64,000 nt of DNA from the NCBI RefSeq assembly GCF_026262505.1, contig NC_067206.1:16636641-16700640 (forward strand). The letters are read 5' to 3'. This document shows positions 61,847 to 64,000 of this stretch, piece by piece. Under the pieces are notes generated by a model. That model worked only from the letters and a program-made list of their open reading frames with translations. It had not been told where the DNA came from and made no database searches. The position numbers and the translations under genes are program-made. Position 1 is the first letter of the stretch; each line of letters opens with the position of its first letter. The DNA is from Trichomonas vaginalis G3. Its lineage: Eukaryota > Parabasalia > Trichomonadida > Trichomonadidae.

Positions 61847-63098
61847 TTGTAATAAACAGAAATTCATCAAAAGTGACAGCTCTCAATTTTGTGACATTTG
61901 TAAATTCTAAATTGAATGAGAAAAATGAAATAATACTAAGCATAATACAATATTCTAGATTTAATTATAATTAGGAAAAAGTTAGTTTTGAGAGTACTTT
62001 TCATAGGCATATAGAATGAAATCTTCTGAAAAATAATATCACATAAACTCATATTATTTTCTAATATATAACTATTTATATAAAAATCAAATTCAATGAT
62101 CTTAAAAGCGAATGATAAACCTCAAAATTTACGAATATAATGAGTGGGAATATAATGCTTCTCTATCATAAAACCATATGAAATATTAATTTTTGCTTTA
62201 CGCCTAATTTTTGACGACAATTAGCAAAAATGTTAAATGTTAACACTCAGTCCATTTGAATATGAAAAATAAAATTGACTTTGATTAAATGTTTTTATTT
62301 ATCATGCAATTTTCTTGCGACCAAAGATTTGAATAAAATTTCAAAAAATAAGATAGCTTAAAAATAATATACGGTAGTGTTTACTAATAGATGAATAGTA
62401 TATAAATTCTATTAAAATGGATTTGATCCAAAAAAATATAAAATCAAAAATAATTGTTATGATTTAAATGAAGAAGTAATTTAAAACGATTTTATTTATG
62501 ATCAAATTTTATATATTTTTTTGGATCAAATCCATTTTAATAGAATTTATATACTATTCATCTATTAGTAAACACTACCGTATATTATTTTTTAAGCTAT
62601 CTTATTTTTTGAAATTTTATTCAAATCTTTGGTCGCAAGAAGAATTGCATGATAAATAAAAACATTTAATCAAAGTCAATTTTATTTTTCATATTCAAAT
62701 GGACTGAGTGTTAACATTTAACATTTTTTGCTAATTGTCGTCAAAAATTAGGCGTAAAGCAAAAATTAATATTTCATATGGTTTTATGATAGAGAAGCAT
62801 TATATTCCCACTCATTATATTCGTAAATTTTGAGGTTTATCATTCGCTTTTAAGATCATTGAATTTGATTTTTATATAAAATAGTTATATATTAGAAAAT
62901 AATATGAGTTTATGTGATATTATTTTTCAGAAGATTTTGTGTTCTTCTTCAAAATTTTATTTTTTATTAAAAAGAATCTTTACAAAATATACATTTACTT
63001 TAATTAATATTTAAAAACGTGCTCTATCAAAAGTTCCAAAAATTCAATATTTTAGCTTTTCTGAGGTGTCACTTTTGATGAATTTCTGTTTACAACAA
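61847..63098. mobile_element. Fold-back element, 1252 bp
   Basis: Arms of about 600 bp in inverted orientation. The outer 270 bp match the element at 60441. The inner part (AATTTTTGCTTTACGCC and its complement, about 62160-62790) is absent from the shorter copy. The centre is about 62460-62510. Confidence 0.85.
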
Positions 63099-64000
63099 AT
63101 TAAACGGAATTGCGCATAGACAATATCTGCTGTTAAGAGATGGAAATGTAGAATTTTCGAAAAGTGACTAGTTAAAATTAGAATCTTGAAAATAACCTCA
63201 AAATCTCAGATTTTATTAATAAATCATTATAACTATTATTATATACCTTTAAAAAATGAAAATTAATCTTATGGTTTTTTTATTTATATTTGAACATGAA
63301 AAAGCTTTTTCATCCATAACCCAATGCATCCATGAACGCTGTAATCATCAAAAATCTAATTTCCTTTGTTGTATACATTGGGTTCTGGATGATGTGGCCT
63401 GCAGCATCTACCCGAATACTGCTTTTTTCTAAACACATATTTTACTCCAAATGAGCTTTATTAAGAGTTACACTTCTGGTACGAACCGGGTTGCTTTTCA
63501 TCAAAGATAATTGGGTTTTTATGGAGTTAGAATAAACACTTTATTATTATTAATATACATTTTTAATTTTTTAAATTTATAATTGTTCTAAAGAAAAATA
63601 AGGTTTCAACATTACTTCACTTCCACAATTTCGTCTTACGAAATTATTTGTTCAATTTTGTTTGAAAAAATTTAAGTTTTTACAAAAAATTTAAAACTCA
63701 GTTCTGATCTTGTTTAGCTTTTATAAGTTGGATTATATAATATAACTAGATAAAAATATGATAACAAACAGATATCCATAGAAAACACCTGATATTTCGA
63801 TTTTTGAATTTGTTATATAAGATGTCAGACTATAAGTTATTAGCTATTCATACATTACTTATATAATATTGTTATATGAAGTCTATATAATATCAGCGTA
63901 TGAATATTTGATCAAAATATTGACTTCTGATAAATTTATTTAGTGAATAACTTGGTTCAAGATACGAATTGATGCGTACATATATAGCGCATCTGCACCG
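63099..64000. other. AT-rich DNA with one element end
   Basis: No gene. CACTTCCACAATTTCGTCTT at about 63619-63638 is the right end sequence of the 34691-36557 element family (one mismatch); its partner lies outside the window or is lost. Confidence 0.5.

Overview
The window looks like an AT-rich, repeat-dense chromosome segment of a parabasalid protist, most likely Trichomonas or a close relative. The grounds are Maverick/Polinton elements carrying KilA-N genes, a full-length Mutator-like (MULE) transposase beside very long inverted repeats, many small non-autonomous DNA transposons, and no convincing intact host gene. This assignment is inference from the gene families present; I could not search any database.

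Region 1 (1 to about 14.7 kb) is most of one Maverick/Polinton, its left end outside the window. It holds a broken fibre-like tail, integrase, two KilA-N-type genes, protein-primed DNA polymerase B, a minor-capsid candidate, a double-jelly-roll-type major capsid and several small genes. It is a fossil with roughly eight to ten breaks, but long frames remain open, so it is fairly young. A palindromic intergenic motif (five copies), recurrent T-rich upstream blocks and a degenerate tRNA-like stretch are notable. Region 2 (about 14.8 to 24.3 kb) is a second, unrelated Maverick in the same orientation: integrase, a long fibre with coiled-coil repeats and a propeller-like end, a packaging ATPase, a different major capsid, two small amphipathic paralogues and several unknown genes. 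No polymerase is visible in it. It too is broken, about five to seven times.

Region 3 (24.3 to 36.6 kb) is AT-rich DNA with transposon debris. A ubiquitin-specific-protease-like gene relic is split by a 3.2-kb element (28274-31493) bounded by an 11-bp direct repeat and packed with GC-rich hairpins. It is followed by a DNA adenine methyltransferase relic, a 121-bp tandem array grown from a gene fragment, and a 1.87-kb element with a 5-bp duplication whose empty site survives at 48.2 kb.

Region 4 (36.6 to 43.5 kb) is a MULE block: two arms of about 2 kb in inverted orientation, each with two tandem arrays, around a captured UBA-like gene piece, with an apparently intact 468-residue MULE transposase outside the right arm.

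Region 5 (43.7 to 64 kb) is a mosaic of DNA transposons. A Ginger-like element (44661-47945; TGTTG termini, 4-bp duplication ATAT, integrase-type transposase) is itself interrupted by another element. A short derivative of it lies at 58348-59295. There are also a 16-bp AT satellite, a 12-copy 250-bp tandem array and two fold-back elements at 60.4-63.1 kb.

The most unusual structure is a shared set of perfect or near-perfect hairpins of about 45-65 bp, strung head to tail with gaps of only a few bases. Two alternating stem types recur in at least five different transposable elements. This is my candidate for an undescribed system: a modular hairpin cargo that is shuffled, amplified and kept foldable. 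What it does (small-RNA source, transposase-recognition module, or by-product of palindrome amplification) cannot be decided from sequence alone.
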